A stretch of DNA of 64,000 nt from Planctomycetota bacterium (GTDB lineage: Bacteria; Planctomycetota; MHYJ01; JACPTZ01): assembly GCA_016192525.1 (NCBI GenBank), contig JACPTZ010000091.1, forward strand, positions 1-64,000, in the 5' to 3' direction. The stretch's first letter is position 1, and every line of letters begins with the position of its first letter. The translations under genes and the position numbers were made by a program. The notes below the pieces were generated by a model. It searched no databases. It saw nothing but the letters and a program-made list of their open reading frames with translations, and had not been told where the DNA came from. Shown here one piece after another: positions 35,805 to 44,700 of this stretch.

Positions 35805-35935
35805 GTCATCCTGAGCCCTGCCCGCCGGAGCCTGCCCTGAGCCTGCCGAAGGGTCCGGCGGGCAGGGCGAAGGATCACCAGTGCTGGAGCGAATCTGGCG
35901 CATGAGCTGATGATCCTCCGCGCCGGGCCCCGTGA
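35805..35935. repeat. Family A composite palindrome, copy 9 (decayed right arm)
   Basis: GTCATCCTGAGCCCTGCCCG at the left includes a nested CCTGCCCTGAGCCTGCCGAAGGG repeat; GCGAAGGATCACCAG is intact, but the right side reads TGATGATCCTCCGCGCCGGG and lacks CAGGATGAC. It ends at the ATG of the permease. Confidence 0.75.
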
Positions 35936-35941
35936 TACCCG

Positions 35942-37684
35942 ATGTTTCGAGCCCTTTTGCACGCCGCCTGCATCCTCATCGGCCTCCTCTTCCTGATCGG
36001 GGCGGGGCTGCACTGCGTCCCGGGAACCGCCATCGGCGACAATCTCAGTCCCCGAAGTCTGTCCAGCATCGACGGCGGAAGGGCCGGCAGCGACTTCTGC
36101 CTCTCCCAGACCGGGACCCGGCGTCTCTCCGCCTGGATCGGCGATCTGGCGTGTGGGGTCTCCGAGTGCTGGAACGAGCGGACCACCCTCCGAGACCGCC
36201 TGGTGCAGGGCCTCCCTCGATCCCTCTTCCTCCTCTGTCTGGCGTTCCCCTGCGTCCTCCTCTTCGCCCACCGGCGGGGGGAGGAATCCGCGTCGGCCCC
36301 GGCGCCGCTTTGGCTCCGGCTCGTTCCGGCACCGGCCATCGCCTTCGCGCTCTACCTGCTGGCCGAGACCGCCGGCGCCGCCCCTCTCCGCGGACTCCAC
36401 GGCGTCACCCTCGACCCGCTCACCGGTTGGGAACGGTGGCTCGACGTCCTCCGCCACGGCATCGTCCCGATTTTCGGGCTCACTCTGACGGGGATCGCCG
36501 CGTACCGGATCTCGATCGTCCCGCCGCCGCGGGAGACGTTCGTAGTTCCCGCTTCAGCGGGAACGGTTCCGCCTGTTCCGCCTGAAGGCGGAACTACGAA
36601 CCCGGCGCCATGGCGCATCGAGTCGTCGGGTCGCGCGGCGCTGGTGGCGATGGCCGGAATGCTCTGTGTCATCGAGCCGGTCTGCGGCTGGCCCGGGCTG
36701 GGGTGGATGATCTCGCGGGCGGCCTTCCAGTTCGATCTGCCGGTCCTCTTCGCCGGGGTCTTCGCGATCGCCGCCACGGTGACGCTGATTCAGGCGGGAT
36801 GCGAGGTGCTCCGCCGGGGGCTGGTCGGCGGATTCCGCCCCGGCTCGCGGATCGCCGTCGCCTACGTCGAGACCGTGCCGGGAGAAGTGGGAGGCGACCA
36901 GCGCCGGACGCTCGGATCCCTGCGGCACTCGCGGCGCGCCCGGGTGGCGCTGGGGCTCGCGCTGACCCTCGTCGCGCTCATCCTCGTCGCGGGCTACGGA
37001 GCGGCTCCCCTCGATGGGCTCTCGATCGGCCAGTATGGACCTGGACTCTCTCCGTCCTTCTGGCTGCCGTTCGGGAGCGACGCCTTCGGCCGCAACGTCT
37101 GTTCGGAATCCCTGCGGGCCCTCGCCGTCTCGCTCGCCGTGGCCCTCGCGGTGACGGCAGGCGCGATGGCCCTGGGGGGACTGATCGGCGCCCCGGTGGC
37201 CGCCGTCGCCGGTCGGGGGCTGCGCGACTCCGGGTGGCGCGGCGCTCCAATCCGGCTCCTGGCGAACACCCTCGCCCGGTTTCCGACCGCGCCCACGGCG
37301 CTCCTCGTGGCCGCCCTCATCCGACCCGATGCCTGGGGGGTCCTGACGGCGCTCGCGACCGCCGTGGCGCTCCGAACCGGCGCGTGGGTGGGATCTCCGC
37401 TGACGCCCTCGGCGGGCTGGACCGCGGGCGGCTGGGCGCGCTGGATGGGTTCGCGGGCGCCGTCCTTCGCGATCGAGGCGCTCGCAGTGGAGACCGGCCT
37501 CAGCATCGTCGGTCTGGGTCCACGACTCCCGTGGCCCACCTTCGGCGAGTGGATCGGCCACCTCGCGGCGGTCGCCCCTCACCCCGCCTGGGCGCTGCTC
37601 CTCCCCTTCCTCGCGTTCGCCCTCGCCCTCGCGGCGCTGGAACTTCTGGGTGAAGTGATCCGTGAGCTCGCCTGGGCGCCGTAA
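35942..37684 (+). CDS. Fused DppB-DppC type ABC permease
   Basis: A 580-residue membrane protein in which two permeases appear joined. Residues 1-300 follow a DppB-like plan: an N-terminal helix, a periplasmic loop, then helices with GLTLTGIAAYRISIV and CVIEPVCGWPGLGWMI. Residues 325-580 follow DppC: a helix, then SFWLPFGSDAFGRNVCSESL (the DppC HPFGTDxxGRD motif) and a C-terminal permease core. EAA loops are weak in both. Residues 199-220 (FVVPASAGTVPPVPPEGGT) are read through a palindromic repeat. It probably serves the family 5 binding protein upstream. Function may be reduced, and no cognate ATPase is seen. Confidence 0.75.
   Translation: MFRALLHAACILIGLLFLIGAGLHCVPGTAIGDNLSPRSLSSIDGGRAGSDFCLSQTGTRRLSAWIGDLACGVSECWNERTTLRDRLVQGLPRSLFLLCLAFPCVLLFAHRRGEESASAPAPLWLRLVPAPAIAFALYLLAETAGAAPLRGLHGVTLDPLTGWERWLDVLRHGIVPIFGLTLTGIAAYRISIVPPPRETFVVPASAGTVPPVPPEGGTTNPAPWRIESSGRAALVAMAGMLCVIEPVCGWPGLGWMISRAAFQFDLPVLFAGVFAIAATVTLIQAGCEVLRRGLVGGFRPGSRIAVAYVETVPGEVGGDQRRTLGSLRHSRRARVALGLALTLVALILVAGYGAAPLDGLSIGQYGPGLSPSFWLPFGSDAFGRNVCSESLRALAVSLAVALAVTAGAMALGGLIGAPVAAVAGRGLRDSGWRGAPIRLLANTLARFPTAPTALLVAALIRPDAWGVLTALATAVALRTGAWVGSPLTPSAGWTAGGWARWMGSRAPSFAIEALAVETGLSIVGLGPRLPWPTFGEWIGHLAAVAPHPAWALLLPFLAFALALAALELLGEVIRELAWAP
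36539..36600. repeat. Palindromic repeat inside the permease gene
   Basis: TTCGTAGTTCCCGCTTCAGC-GGGAAC and GTTCCGCCTGAAGGCGGAAC-TACGAA mirror each other, with inner CGCTTCAGCG and CGCCTGAAGGCG hairpins. The reading frame stays open across it. Confidence 0.88.
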
Positions 37685-37696
37685 CCGCGAAGGGGG

Positions 37697-38133
37697 GACC
37701 GCAAAGGGGGGGACCGCGAATTACGCGAATTACGCAAATTCAAACAGCAACAACAGCAGCAACAACAACAGCAACAACAGCAGCAACAACAGCAGCAACA
37801 ACAACAGCAACAACAACAGCAGCAACAACGGCATCATCAGCAGCAACAACAACTGCACCAACGACTGCGGCGACGGCAACAAGGATTGCTGCATTCCAGC
37901 AATTCTATTCCCTCTCCCTGCTACATTCTCCTCTGTTTCCGCAACTGTTTCTTCCCTTGTTTCTGCTGCAGTTTCTTTCCTCCCTACTGCTTCTGCTTCT
38001 GTCTTGTCCTCTCGTTTCTGCTTCTGTTCTGTTATCGCTTGTCATTTCGTTTCTGCTTCTGTTTCCCGACCCCTTCTCTTCCTCTTTTAATTCGCGTAAT
38101 TCGCGTAATTCGCGGTTCTCCCTCTTTGCGGTC
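37697..38133. repeat. 437-bp element with about 44-bp terminal inverted repeats and CAA/CAG tracts (family F, copy 2)
   Basis: Left end GACCGCAAAGGGGGGGACCG-CGAATTACGCGAATTACGC and right end GCGTAATTCGCGTAATTCGC-GGTTCTCCCTCTTTGCGGTC are near-perfect complements. Bases 37742-37860 are CAA/CAG trinucleotide arrays almost free of T; about 37905-38085 is pyrimidine-rich (TTTCTGCTTCTG). No transposase is encoded. The right end meets the stop codon of the S9 peptidase. It fills the convergent gap between two genes. Confidence 0.9.
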
Positions 38134-40018
38134 ATTCCCGGACAGGCACGTGGCGTTCCAGAAAGTCGGCCGCGCTCTCCCATACGCGGATCTGATTCTC
38201 CAGCCTGGCGAATCCGTGCCCCTCATCCTTGAGGAGCAGGTACTCGACCGGTCGTTCGCGCTTCCGGAGCGCCGCCACGATCTGCTCCGATTCCGCCTGC
38301 CTCACCCGCGGATCGTTCCCCCCCTGCACCACGTAGAGCGGGCAGCGGATCCGGTCCACCTTGAAGAGGGGCGACTGCCCCTCCAGCATCGCCCGGTCCT
38401 TCTCCGGATGCCCCACCAGCGCGTGCACCCCCGGCTTCCAGTGCTCCGGGACCGATTCCGCGAACGAGATGAGGTTGGACGGTCCGAAGACATCCACCGC
38501 CGCCTTCCACCGCGCCGGCTCGCGCGTCACCGCCACCAGCGTCATGTAGCCGCCGTAGGAGCCCCCCATGACGCACAGACGGTTCGGGTCGACGAGGCCG
38601 CGACGCAGAAGGAGGTTCACCCCGAAGGCGACGTCGTCGTAGCAGGCCTCGCCCCAGTGCCGGTAGATGAGACGCTGGAACCGGCGGCCCCGGCCTGTCG
38701 ATCCGCGGAAATTGGCGGCGAAGAGGGCGAACCCGCGATGGAGGAAATACTGGAAGGCCGGCTTGTACTCGTTCAGTTCCTGCCACTCCGGACCGCCGTG
38801 CATCCAGACGATCGTGCGGTACGGGGCGCGACCGCCCCCCGCCTTCGGGGCGTACCAGAAGGCCTCGATGCGCTCACCGTCCGGTGTCCGATACCGGATC
38901 TGCTTCGGGGCCACGAGAATCTGCGGCGGAATCCCCCCGCAGGCGCTCCGCGTGAGCGTTTCGCGGCGGTCCGCGGTCAGACCCTTCGAGATATCCACAC
39001 AGACGATCTCCGCGGGGCTCTTCGGTCCCCCGCCGTAGAAGGCCAGCGTCCTGCCGTCCCTGGACCATTGGAGACTTCCGGCCGTCCCCGGCCCGCTGAC
39101 CCGACGGGCCGGACCGCCGGAGGTCCGGCCAACGAAGCCGATCAGGTTGCCGCCCCGATTCTCGGTCCACGCGAGGCGCCGTCCATCCTCGGACAGGGCC
39201 ATCCCTTCGACGTCCCACTTTCCGGCCCGCAGCCATGTGAACGCCCCGCCCGCGAGGTCGATCCGGGCGATCGCAGGATGGTCCCGACCGGAATCGGTGA
39301 GGAGCAGAATGGACTTCCCGTCCGGGAGCGGCTGACAGTGACTGGCCCGGCACTCCTCCGTCGGCAGCGAGATGTAGTGAAGGGACCCGTCCCGGAGATC
39401 GATCCAGAACGGCCGCTGGCGGGTGTTGTCGAGCACCTCCGTGCCGAAGCAGCGCCGGCCGTCGCGCGAAATCGTCTCCCCCAGGATGAGCCCCGTGCCG
39501 GTGTGGAGGGGGCGCGTCCGGCCGGTGGCGAGGTCGACGGCGAGCAAATCGAAGAAGCGCGGATCGCGGGTGTTCGCGGAGACGTAGAGAGTGCGGGAAT
39601 CCCGGGAGTAGTCGATGATGAAGTGCTGGCCGGGACCCTGCGGGGTGTGCGCCCGCGGCTCGCCACCAAGGACGGGGAGCGTGAAGAGACGCCACTGTTC
39701 GTCGCCGTCGTGGTCGCTGGTGAAGGCGAAGGAGCGCCCGTCGGGCGCCCAGTGGACCTGGTTGATCCGCTGCCCGGCGAAGGTGAGCTGTTCGGGCCAC
39801 GGCCGCGCCCGCGGGATCCGCCAGATTTCGGGCCGGCGGGAGAGATTGATCACCGCGAGGACCGACTCCCCGTCCGGGCTGAGGTCAAACCCGCCATGCT
39901 GCCGGGTGGCGAAGAAGCGTGAGGCGGGGACACACTCCGGCGCGCGGGCCGCCCGGCGGGGGGCCGGCGTCGGCGAGGCAGTTCGAGGGGACGAAGCGGG
40001 CGCATGAACGGTCTGCAT
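38132..40018 (-). CDS. S9 family prolyl oligopeptidase-type serine peptidase
   Basis: A 628-residue enzyme. Residues 1-370 form a WD/PD40-like beta-propeller (FDLSPDGESVLAVINL, VHWAPDGRSFAFTSDHDGD, LQWSRDGRTLAFYG). The alpha/beta-hydrolase domain has IVWMHGGPEWQ, the nucleophile Ser in GGSYGGYMTLVAV, an acid residue near VVQGGNDPRV and the catalytic His in DEGHGFAR. Such enzymes cleave short peptides or acyl-peptides. The start at MQTVHAPASS has AGGAG nine bases upstream; no clear signal peptide is seen, so it is probably cytosolic. Its stop codon lies at the end of the adjoining inverted-repeat element. Confidence 0.93.
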   Translation of the reverse strand: MQTVHAPASSPRTASPTPAPRRAARAPECVPASRFFATRQHGGFDLSPDGESVLAVINLSRRPEIWRIPRARPWPEQLTFAGQRINQVHWAPDGRSFAFTSDHDGDEQWRLFTLPVLGGEPRAHTPQGPGQHFIIDYSRDSRTLYVSANTRDPRFFDLLAVDLATGRTRPLHTGTGLILGETISRDGRRCFGTEVLDNTRQRPFWIDLRDGSLHYISLPTEECRASHCQPLPDGKSILLLTDSGRDHPAIARIDLAGGAFTWLRAGKWDVEGMALSEDGRRLAWTENRGGNLIGFVGRTSGGPARRVSGPGTAGSLQWSRDGRTLAFYGGGPKSPAEIVCVDISKGLTADRRETLTRSACGGIPPQILVAPKQIRYRTPDGERIEAFWYAPKAGGGRAPYRTIVWMHGGPEWQELNEYKPAFQYFLHRGFALFAANFRGSTGRGRRFQRLIYRHWGEACYDDVAFGVNLLLRRGLVDPNRLCVMGGSYGGYMTLVAVTREPARWKAAVDVFGPSNLISFAESVPEHWKPGVHALVGHPEKDRAMLEGQSPLFKVDRIRCPLYVVQGGNDPRVRQAESEQIVAALRKRERPVEYLLLKDEGHGFARLENQIRVWESAADFLERHVPVRE

Positions 40019-40098
40019 CGGTGGCAACTCCTGGATGGTGATGGGGCGGCGGGATCGGCGCGATACTCCAGCGGGGAAGCGCGGGCGCGGCGGGAGTT

Positions 40099-41130
40099 TC
40101 ACGTCACGAGAATCGGTTCGCCGAGCGCCACGCCCCTCTTCCTGAGGGTCCCCGTCATGTGCCTCCAGAACGACTCATCGGAACCGAAGGCCTCCAGCGC
40201 CTTGGCGCCGGTCCCGAGCGACCCTCCCTGCGCGGCCCACTGCGCGACGGCGGAGCAGGTGAGGGCGGTGGTGCGGGTCATGGCGGTGTAACGGCCGTCG
40301 AAGCGGTCCACCATGAGCGTCCGCTCCGTCGTCGCCCCCCGATGGACGTCGATTCTCAGGACGACGAGGTCCTTCGGCGGGTCGATCGTGCACGACTTCC
40401 GGATCGTCTCGACGAGCGTGCCCGCCTCGAGCAACGGCTGGATCGCCTCGATGTGGCCGGGCCAGCGGAGCGTCTTCTCGTCCATCTCGCGGATCGGGAG
40501 GGAGAGCAGCGTGCGGAGACCGTCGCTGAGAAACGCCTCGAGCCGTCCGACCCCGGGGACCTCGATCATCTCCCGGCCGGAGAAGACCGGCGCCTCGACC
40601 GCCTTCCCGCCTGTCACGATCCGGGCGGGACGCGTGTACTCTTCGAGCAGATCCTCGACGGACCACGTGACCACATACCCGTACGGCCGCTTCGGATCCT
40701 CGGCGAATCCGCCGACGAAGATGCGGGCGCGGTCGACCGGTCCCCGGGCGAGCGCCCGACCGATGACGAGGTTCGAGAGTCCGGGGGCGAGCCCGCAGTC
40801 GGAGACGATGGCGATCCCGGCCCGCCGCGCCTCGGCATCGAGCGAGAGCGCGTCCTCGGGACAGAACGAGAGATCGACGAGATTCCGCCGGGCCTCGATC
40901 GCCGACTTCATCGCTCCAAAGCCGAACTTCGAGGGAAGCGCGCCGACGATCAGGTCGTGTTCCCGCATCAGGCGCACCCGCGTGTCGCCATCGGAGAGAT
41001 CGGCGGCGATCGTTCCGACCCCGGGCCGCACATCGACCACCTCGATGCGGTCGCCCGGCCGCGAGGCCCGGAGGTCCTCCGCGATCGTCTTCCCCTGCAG
41101 CCCGCCGCCCAGAATCAGAATCGAGTTCAT
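40099..41130 (-). CDS. Saccharopine/lysine-6-dehydrogenase family protein
   Basis: A 343-residue oxidoreductase. A Rossmann fold opens with SILILGGGLQGKTIAEDL. The central pattern, NLVDLSFCPEDAL then IVSDCGLAPGLSNLVIGRAL, and the later WSVEDLLEEYTRPARIV and EVPGVGRLEAFLSDGLRTLL, follow L-lysine 6-dehydrogenase-like proteins, which oxidise the lysine side-chain amine with NAD(P). The true substrate could be another amino acid adduct. GGAGACCC precedes the chosen ATG; the longer ORF start lies in pyrimidine-rich repeat-like sequence. The S9 peptidase follows on the same strand 80 bases on, so amino acid use is a possible common theme. Confidence 0.85.
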   Translation of the reverse strand: MNSILILGGGLQGKTIAEDLRASRPGDRIEVVDVRPGVGTIAADLSDGDTRVRLMREHDLIVGALPSKFGFGAMKSAIEARRNLVDLSFCPEDALSLDAEARRAGIAIVSDCGLAPGLSNLVIGRALARGPVDRARIFVGGFAEDPKRPYGYVVTWSVEDLLEEYTRPARIVTGGKAVEAPVFSGREMIEVPGVGRLEAFLSDGLRTLLSLPIREMDEKTLRWPGHIEAIQPLLEAGTLVETIRKSCTIDPPKDLVVLRIDVHRGATTERTLMVDRFDGRYTAMTRTTALTCSAVAQWAAQGGSLGTGAKALEAFGSDESFWRHMTGTLRKRGVALGEPILVT

Positions 41131-41218
41131 GGGTCTCCAATCCATCCGTTGTGGTTGTCGTTGTGTCTCTTCTGTTGCTCCGTTGTTCAATCCGCAATCC
41201 AAAATCCGCAATCTGTTC

Positions 41219-41291
41219 TGGGGCCGCCTGGATTCGAACCAGGGACCAAGGGATTATGAGTCCCCTGCTCTGACCGCTGAGCTACGGCCCC
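41219..41291 (-). tRNA. tRNA with anticodon CAU (elongator Met or Ile2)
   Basis: Read on the minus strand: acceptor GGGGCCG/CGGCCCC with discriminator A, D arm TAGCTCAGCGGTCAGAGCA, anticodon arm GGGGACTCATAATCCCT with CAT in the loop, and T arm CTGGTTCGAATCCAG. 73 nt, no encoded CCA. The TTGGTC variable loop and ACTCATAATC loop resemble tRNA-Ile2, whose CAU is modified to lysidine, more than many elongator tRNA-Met; identity is open. Confidence 0.95.
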
Positions 41292-41307
41292 GCGTTGCCC
41301 GGGGCAC

Positions 41308-41336
41308 ATCCTACGCGGCGAGAAGTCGGGCGACAA
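41308..41336 (-). promoter_or_regulatory. tRNA promoter
   Basis: On the minus strand TTGTCG (41336-41331), a 17-base spacer and TAGGAT (41313-41308), ending 16 bases before the tRNA 5' end. Confidence 0.6.
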
Positions 41337-41387
41337 AGGGAATCGAAGAAATCGCCGCCTCAGTCCCCCGCATCCACAAAGGGGCTC

Positions 41388-41554
41388 GTACGAGATTACC
41401 GCATGGTCATCCTGAGCCCAGCCGGCCGACGTTTGGCCGGCGGGGCGAAGGATCACCAGCGTCGGAGTCTGCTGACCGCACACGCTGGTGACCCTTCGCC
41501 TCGGCCTGCGGCCGAGGCACAGGATGACAAGGGGACGGGACGGTAACCTCATAC
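41388..41554. repeat. Family A composite palindrome, copy 10
   Basis: Complete copy: GTACGAGATTACCGC, GTCATCCTGAGCC (core from 41406), GCGAAGGATCACCAG, CTGGTGACCCTTCGC, CAGGATGAC (to 41528), GGTAACCTCATAC. The rest of the 41337-41701 spacer shows no convincing gene; the ORF that begins at 41488 starts inside this repeat and cannot be the real start. Confidence 0.9.
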
Positions 41555-41701
41555 GGAGTCTCCGATCCGGATCTCCTGTCGGCCGTGCAGGTCCGGCGGA
41601 TTCGGCGACGGCCGGTCCTGCCCGCGCTCCTGGAGAAGATGCGCCCGAACAGGGTACCGGCCCCGAAACCCGCTGTCAATGCCGGGCGCGGCCGAATTGG
41701 A

Positions 41702-41731
41702 TTGACCCTCTCTCTCAGCCCGTGTTACGGT
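41702..41731 (+). promoter_or_regulatory. Candidate promoter of the PQQ-propeller gene
   Basis: TTGACC (41702-41707), an 18-base spacer, TACGGT (41726-41731). The ATG at 41746 follows 14 bases later, giving a leader of at most about eight bases. Confidence 0.5.
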
Positions 41732-41745
41732 GCGCCGTTGCTTCC

Positions 41746-44700
41746 ATGCAAAACCTCGCCGCCCTCGCCCCGGCCCTCACCCCTCCCCCACCCGTTAGAG
41801 GCTGTTTCAGAACCGCCGCGGGTAGGGGCGACCCTTGCGGTCGCCCCCTGTCGAGGAGCGAATACGCCGGTCGACAAGCGGGCGGGGGCAAGCCCCGCCG
41901 CTACGGCTGGGCGGTTCTGAAACATCCTCTTAGGCCGCAGGTCGAACGGAGATGGGCGGTCGTCACGTGGGGCTTCCTCTTCGCCGTTCTCGCCCTCCTC
42001 CCGCTTCAAGCGGCCGACCCCCCCCCGCATCCCACGTTTGTGGACGACGACCCGGAATCGGCGACCCGCCTTCAGACCCTCGACGAGGCCGCCAGAGCCG
42101 GCGAATGGGAGCGCGCGATCGAGGCGGCGCGTGTCCTGCTCGATACGGCCGACCATCTGACCGCCGATTCCGACGGTGTCTTTCGCCCGATCGGCGTGGT
42201 CGTCGAAGCCCGGATCGCCGCCTGGCCGGCCGAGGGCCGGGAGGCGTTCTCGGCCAGAGTCACTCCGATGGCCGAAGAACAGTGGAGCCGGGCCGGAACT
42301 CTCGAGGCATGGCTGGCCATCGCCGATCGCGCCCCGGGCACCGAAACGGCCCTTCACGCGCTGGAACGGGTCACCCGCTGCGCCGCGGCACGAGGAGACT
42401 GGGCTCTCGCGGCGCGGGTGGCCGGCCGACGATTGAAGATCGAAGGCCCCCCCGCCTCGGCCTCTTTCTATGCCCTCGCCGCGTTCGTCAACCACAAGAG
42501 CGGCCGGCGGTCCCCGGTCCTTCCCGAGGGGTTGAGGACGGCGCGGGTGTCCGCGTCGGAAGAAACCCCCCGGCTCGCCGAGTTCGCCTCCCTTTTCGAT
42601 CTCCGCGCCTCCACGACAGCGGAACCCACCCCTCCCCCCTCCCCGGTCTTCGAGAGCGGCGTTCCTGCCTGGGCGCCCCGACTCCTCCACGAGGCGCCAT
42701 CGGGGAGCGCGCCGGGCGACCGTCGGCGGGGTCGGATGCGCGTCGCCGGCGCGGCGGTCATCTTCGATGACTTCGGGGAACGCATCGCCTCCGCCCCGAC
42801 GCTGGTCTCCTGGGCGACGGACGGCGAACGCCTCTTCATCAACGACGCCGGCACGGTCATCGCCCTGAGGGCCGCCACCGGCGAAGAGGTCTGGCGCTGC
42901 GCCCGGCCCGGAAGCTCCTTCGAGTTTCCTCCGGGATGCGATCCGACCCGCTTCCGGTTTCACGTCACTCCGGCCGGGCCGCTCCTCCTCGCCACGCGCC
43001 CGGAGGGGCTCGTCGCCTGCCGGCGCGAAACCGGCGAAGTGGCGTGGTCGCTCGATGTCTCCACTCTCGAAGACGAGTCCCGGAAGAGGGCGCTCTTCGC
43101 GGGAGCGCCGCTCGTGGCGGGAGAGACCTGCTTCGTGGCGGCCTTCTGCCCGGACAAGTCGGGAACGGCGACCTGGCTCGTGCGCCTGGACCCCGGCACC
43201 GGCGCGGTCCTCTGGTGGCGGTTTGTGTGCTCGGTCGACAAGCCGGGAGAGGCAGGATGGAACTCGAGCGGCGATGTCCGGGGAAACGCCGCGCTCGTCC
43301 ACGCCGCCGCGGAGGGACTCGTGATCTGCGTCCCCACGCAGGGGGTGGTGAGCGCTCTGGAAGCGGAGACCGGCGCCCGCGTCTGGCTGCGCCGATACGA
43401 CCTCTGGCCGCTCGCCTACGCGGAACCGTTTCCGCCCGGGCCCAGCGCCGCGCTCATGCGCTCCGGAACGCTGTACGTGCATCCGGCGGACGGCCAGACG
43501 ATCCTCGCCCTCGACCCCGCCACGGGCGCTCTTCGATGGCCGCCGAAGAAAGTCCGATGGCGATCGTTCTGCTGCGGGGTCTCGAAGGACCGGCTGTTCC
43601 TTCAGGGCGACAAGATCAACGCCTACCGGCTCTCCGATGGAGACCTCGTCGACAACTGGGTCCATGGCACGGCTCAGATCGCCGGGGCGGCGGCCGTCTC
43701 CGACGGCTTTCTCTACATCCCGACCGACCGGGGAATCTTCTCGGCGCCGACGGAGGATCTTTCCCATCCCCGAACTCTCGTCTCCGCTCCGAAGGAGGAG
43801 CCGCTTGAAGGGTCGATCGTCCGGATCGGTCCGATGCTCTTCCTCGTCTCGCCCGCGGAGATCCGCGCCTTTGTCAGCGAGGCCGAGCGGCGTCGTCTCC
43901 TCTCCGCCCGGCTCGCCGAGGATCCGGACGACGCCGCGCTCCGCTTCGCGTACGCCTCGCTCCTGACGGCCCCCGAGGACCGGGCCGAGGCGATGGCGGC
44001 CTATCGCTCCGCGTACGAAAGCGCCCCGCGGGACCTCGTGGTGGACGGCGTCGCGATCCGCAACGCCGCGCGACAGAACCTGCGGCGCCTCATGCTCGCC
44101 GACGCGCGTCGCCTCTCGGAGGCGGGTGACCCGGCCGCGGCCGGACGATTCCGCGAGGCGCGGAACGCCTGCGAAGGAGCGGAGGAACATCTGGAGATCG
44201 CCCTGCTCCAGATCGAGGAGGCCGAGCAGCGGGACGACTGGCCCGCGGTGGTCGCCGTGGAACAGGACCTGCTCGCCCGGTTCGGGGGTGCCCTGCACCG
44301 GTTCGATGCGCAGGGGCCGGAACTTCCGATCCGCCTTTGGGCGCGGAACCGGATCCGCCGGGCCTTGGAACGGCACGGCCGCGCACTCTACGCCCCTTTC
44401 TCGGCGAAGGCGCGGGCGGCCGAGCGGATCGGCCCAATCCTCGGTCTGCGCCCCGCGGCGCTGGCGTGGCAGATCGGTGAGACCTACCCGTTCAGTCCCT
44501 CGGCCCGGCGCGCCTGCGCTACGCTGGTGGAGTGCGCTGCCGCGACGGGCGACTGGCGCGAAACCCTCGCCTGGGCCGACCGTTACCTTCTCCGGTACTC
44601 CGACGGCCCCTATGCCCCCCGGGCCTCCCTTCGCGCGGCGGAGGCGCTCGCCGCCACTGGCTCGACGGAGCGGGCGCGCGCCGCCTACCGGAAGGCGGCG

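Noticed and set aside
37662-38090. 142-residue Asn/Ser-rich ORF in the CAA/CAG tract
   Set aside because: Translation of a trinucleotide repeat, lying within an inverted-repeat element and overlapping the permease end; no ribosome site.
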